7,918 nucleotides of DNA from an uncultured Collinsella sp. (GTDB taxonomy: Bacteria; Actinomycetota; Coriobacteriia; Coriobacteriales; Coriobacteriaceae): positions 1 to 7,918 of the forward strand of contig CABUQK010000092.1 of the NCBI GenBank assembly GCA_902493615.1, read 5' to 3'. A program made the position numbers and the translations under genes. Positions 5,930 through 7,918 of the stretch are shown here, piece after piece (the first letter of the stretch is position 1; each line of letters begins with the position of its first letter). The notes beneath the pieces are model-generated. The model was not told the DNA's origin and ran no database searches. It saw only the letters and a program-made list of their open reading frames with translations.

Positions 5930-6203
5930 CTGCCTCTCCTTTCACCTATCGCCGGGCGCAATTCTAATATCGTAAACGGTACCTTTTCCTCGGTAAGCGG
6001 TTGTTTTTCCGTCTCCGTTTTCGATGTTCGCTATATTACGATAAAGTGCACGCTGCGCAAGCGGCAAATTCAAATTTCTGAAAAGTTTTTTCATTACTTT
6101 GTGAATGGTGATGCAAACGCGCACCAATCCTGCGAAAATACGACCGACTACGAGTTGATGGTTATAACGTCTGAAACAATCTCGAAACGAAAGGCGCATT
6201 TTT
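5930..6203. other. Divergent regulatory region between the argG leader and the HAD gene
   Basis: This 274-base stretch is AT-rich compared with the genes and carries the control signals of two divergent units. On the minus strand it holds the leader peptide's ribosome binding site and a candidate promoter near 6033-6060. On the plus strand TATAAC (6163-6168), inside the palindrome GTTATAAC (6161-6168), could be a -10 box for the HAD gene, but no good -35 box lies 16-18 bases before it. I do not find a clear ArgR-type ARG box; the TTCA/TGAA repeat near 6091-6105 has its half-sites in the wrong orientation for one. Confidence 0.4.
6033..6060 (-). promoter_or_regulatory. Candidate promoter of the argG leader transcript
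   Basis: On the minus strand TTGCGC (6060-6055) and TAATAT (6038-6033) are separated by 16 bases; each matches the consensus at four of six positions. A start near 6026 would give about 97 bases before the leader peptide ATG. TAGAAT-like boxes closer to the leader (about 5963-5968) lack a -35 partner. This is a plausible guess only. Confidence 0.3.
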
Positions 6204-7031
6204 ATGCAAACTTACGAATCGGACGCCAACATCGGCAACATTAAGATTCTCGCCGTCGATATGGACAAGACGCTGCTGACCGACGAGCGTGTGCTGCCCC
6301 AGGGTCTTGATGAGCGCCTGGACAAGCTCGCCGACGCCGGCATCGTATTCTGCCCCGCCAGCGGACGTCCCGCCCCCAAGCTCGAGGAGATGTTCGAGGG
6401 CATCAAGAACCGCCTCGCCTTTTGTCCCGACAACGGAGCGTGCGTGATCTATCGCGGCAGCTATATCTATAAGAGCAATATTGACGTGGAGCTGTATCAG
6501 CAGGTCCTGAGCCGCGCCTCGGAGGATCCGCGCGCTGTCCCCGTCCTGTGCTGCTTCGACGAGTTCTACGTACTTGCCCGCGACCATCAATACCACGACG
6601 AGATCAGCGTCTACTACAACACAATCAACTACGTCGACAGCTTTGAGGGCCTTGATATCGAGTCCAACAAGATCTCGATCTTCTTCCCCGCCTATGATGC
6701 CGAGCCCGCGTTCCGCGACGACTACAGCCCGGCATTCTCGGACCGACTCTATGTCACCAATGCGGGACGCGAGTGGATCGACTTTATGAACCTGGGCGTC
6801 GACAAGGGCGCCGGCGTCGCGCACCTGTGCGAGCACCTGGGCATCAATATTGCCGATGCCGCCGCCGTGGGCGATACGTACAACGATATCCCCATGCTCG
6901 AGCGCGTCGGTCACAGCTTTATCGTGGACAATGCCGAGGAGCACATGAATGCGCACGCCAAATGGCGCATTCCGAGCAACAACGACGGGGGCGTACTGAC
7001 GCTCATCGACGCCATCTTGGCGGCTCGTTAG
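6204..7031 (+). CDS. Cof-type HAD-superfamily hydrolase (IIB subfamily phosphatase)
   Basis: This is a 275-residue cytosolic phosphatase of the haloacid dehalogenase superfamily. Motif I is AVDMDKTLL with the nucleophile Asp19 and acid/base Asp21. Motif II is PASGRP with Ser53, motif III is Lys201 in GVDKGAGV, and motif IV is GDTYNDIPML with Asp224, Asn227 and Asp228 for magnesium. The roughly 100-residue segment between motifs II and III is the C2-type cap that sets the substrate. The length and cap place it with the Cof/YidA-type sugar-phosphate phosphatases, but the substrate cannot be read from sequence. Motif I has Lys22 where many relatives have Gly (DxDGT). GAAAGG (6189-6194), nine bases upstream, supports the start. 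It has no operon partner: argG lies divergently upstream, and a large palindrome starts 11 bases after its stop. Confidence 0.92.
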   Translation: MQTYESDANIGNIKILAVDMDKTLLTDERVLPQGLDERLDKLADAGIVFCPASGRPAPKLEEMFEGIKNRLAFCPDNGACVIYRGSYIYKSNIDVELYQQVLSRASEDPRAVPVLCCFDEFYVLARDHQYHDEISVYYNTINYVDSFEGLDIESNKISIFFPAYDAEPAFRDDYSPAFSDRLYVTNAGREWIDFMNLGVDKGAGVAHLCEHLGINIADAAAVGDTYNDIPMLERVGHSFIVDNAEEHMNAHAKWRIPSNNDGGVLTLIDAILAAR

Positions 7032-7041
7032 CGCGCTCGTC

Positions 7042-7171
7042 GGACCTGGCCGGGCGAGGCGGGTAAGTTTTTCGTTCGGTCAGGTCCAGGGCTCGCTCGA
7101 AGAGCACATTTAGTGCTCTTCGGCTCGTGCGGAATCTACGAAAAACTTACCCGCCTCGCCCGGCCAGGTCC
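7042..7171. repeat. 130-bp palindromic element with perfect 34-bp arms
   Basis: The left arm (7042-7075, starting GGACCTGGCC and ending GTTTTTCGT) is the exact reverse complement of the right arm (7138-7171). The 62-base centre holds a second perfect hairpin, CGAAGAGCAC (7098-7107) with GTGCTCTTCG (7113-7122) around a 5-base loop. The motif CAGGTCC also recurs at 7081-7087 and 7165-7171. There is no coding frame inside and no U-tract after the right arm. It could be a miniature transposon-like element, a REP-type intergenic repeat, or a very long hairpin at the end of the HAD transcript; with only one copy in view these cannot be separated. Confidence 0.9.
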
Positions 7172-7239
7172 TGCGGTGACTTGCTTGCCGCCTGGATGGC
7201 GTCTTGGCGCCTAGATACTTAGGCTGAATTTAATTGAAC

Positions 7240-7280
7240 GAAGGGGGCTCCTTGTTGGCAAGGAGCCCCCTTCTGCTTTT
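7240..7280. terminator. Strong hairpin between HAD gene and polA, probable bidirectional terminator
   Basis: GAAGGGGGCTCCTTG (7240-7254) pairs perfectly over 15 bp with CAAGGAGCCCCCTTC (7259-7273) around a TTGG loop. It lies about 35 bases after the polA stop on the minus strand. The bases after it are T-poor on the minus side (GTTCAATTAAATT) and TGCTTTTGG on the plus side, so it could serve polA, the HAD gene or both. Confidence 0.75.
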
Positions 7281-7307
7281 GGTTACTTTGGAACTGTGGT
7301 TACTTTC

Positions 7308-7918
7308 CTATTTCGCGTCGGCCCAGGTTATGCCGGTGCTGGCTTCGGCGATTAGGGGTACGCGTAGGTCTACGACGTGCTCCATGACGTCACGGACCAT
7401 GGCGGTGAGGCGCTCGACTTCGTCGATGGGGCACTCAAAGTCCAGTTCGTCGTGTACCTGCAAGATCATGTGGGCGGCAAAGCCCTCCTCTTCCAGACGG
7501 CGGCTTACGCGGGCCATCGCGATCTTGATGATGTCGGCGGCGGTGCCCTGCATGGGATGGTTCATGGCTGTGCGCTCGCCAAAGCCGCGAAGTTGCGGAT
7601 TTTTGGCCTTGAGCTCGGGAATATGGCGTCTGCGGCCATACATGGTCTCGGCGTAGCCCGTCTGCTTGGCGCGCGCCACCACGTTGTCGAGGAACGTACG
7701 CACGCCCGGGTAGGCCTCGTAGTAGCGGTCGATCATGTCGCGCGCCTCGGCCATCGAGATATGCAGCGACTGCGACAGACCGTAGGCCTGCTGGCCGTAC
7801 ACGATGCCAAAGTTCACGGCCTTGGCGCGGCTGCGCAGGTCGGGCGTCACCTCGGACACCGGCACACCAAACACGCGCGCCGCCGTCTCGGCATGGAAGT
7901 CCTCGCCCTCGTTAAAGG
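7308..7918 (-). CDS. polA: DNA polymerase I, C-terminal polymerase domain, 5' end cut by window edge
   Basis: Only the last 202 residues are visible; the frame is open through the right edge, starting with two bases of a split codon, and ends at TAG (7310-7308). DNA polymerase I fills gaps and replaces RNA primers during replication and repair. The visible part is the catalytic end of a family A polymerase. It has EDFHAETA, then motif B RSRAKAVNFGIVYG with the O-helix Arg, Lys and Tyr, then GRRRHIPEL and MNHPMQGTAADIIK. Motif C, LQVHDELDFE, has the catalytic aspartate in HDE. The protein ends TGITWADAK, in line with normal polA C-termini. The 5' nuclease and any 3' exonuclease domain lie outside. 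A strong hairpin follows the stop. Confidence 0.96.
   Translation of the reverse strand, partial: FNEGEDFHAETAARVFGVPVSEVTPDLRSRAKAVNFGIVYGQQAYGLSQSLHISMAEARDMIDRYYEAYPGVRTFLDNVVARAKQTGYAETMYGRRRHIPELKAKNPQLRGFGERTAMNHPMQGTAADIIKIAMARVSRRLEEEGFAAHMILQVHDELDFECPIDEVERLTAMVRDVMEHVVDLRVPLIAEASTGITWADAK

Noticed and set aside
5942..6094. 50-codon minus-strand frame ending just before the argG leader peptide, beginning MKKLFRNLNLPL
   Set aside because: Only about 19 of 49 codons end in G or C, against a large majority in real neighbours, and the start has no good ribosome binding site. It would also span the likely promoter. It is worth reconsidering only if conserved in relatives.
6060..6110. 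Possible ArgR-type operator upstream of argG
   Set aside because: The TTCA/TGAA half-sites near 6091-6105 are in the opposite order to the TGAAT...ATTCA form of ARG boxes, and the nearby TTTGAATTTG is only a half-site.
5747..6244. 165-codon plus-strand frame spanning the argG regulatory region
   Set aside because: It has no ribosome binding site, low-GC third positions and no motif, and it overlaps the start of the HAD gene in another frame; the leader-peptide and hairpin reading on the other strand explains the region better.
6162..6956. 264-codon minus-strand frame over the HAD gene
   Set aside because: It is antisense to a gene with all four HAD motifs in place, and the translation has no motif of its own.

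Overview
The window looks like chromosomal housekeeping DNA from a high-GC Gram-positive bacterium. The best guess is a gut Coriobacteriia member such as Collinsella. This is an inference from the GC-rich third codon positions, the GAAAGG/GGAGA-type ribosome binding sites, the short GC-rich terminators with weak U-tracts and the overall look of the proteins. No ribosomal RNA or other taxonomic marker is present.

Layout, left to right. A cysteine desulfidase-family gene (cyuA-like, minus strand) runs off the left edge at base 1 and starts at 786. It is divergent from rpiB (1059-1526, plus), which converges on ndk (1679-2083, minus); each of these two genes has its own hairpin terminator in the gap between them. 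Then come argH (2470-3900, minus), a small unrecognised 56-codon gene (4019-4189, minus) and argG (4423-5649, minus). A 554-base regulatory region follows, then a Cof-type HAD phosphatase gene (6204-7031, plus), a large palindrome (7042-7171), a terminator hairpin, and the 3' end of polA (7308-7918, minus, running off the right edge).

The most interesting part is the region upstream of argG. On the argG strand a 24-codon ORF (5929-5855) has a near-perfect Shine-Dalgarno sequence and encodes a peptide with six arginines in its last ten residues, ending Arg-Arg-Arg-stop. The arginine codons lead directly into three RNA hairpins. The second and third are mutually exclusive, and the last resembles an intrinsic terminator (CCCAAC/GTTGGG followed by TTTT). 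This is the architecture of a translation-coupled transcription attenuator, here reading arginine and placed ahead of argG, whose product makes argininosuccinate. ArgG and ArgH catalyse the last two steps of arginine synthesis, so the logic is coherent: arginine shortage would stall the ribosome in the leader and allow read-through into argG.

Two other things deserve attention. One is a palindromic element with perfect 34-bp arms directly after the HAD gene. The other is the small gene with a strong ribosome binding site between argG and argH. The remaining genes are ordinary members of well-known families.
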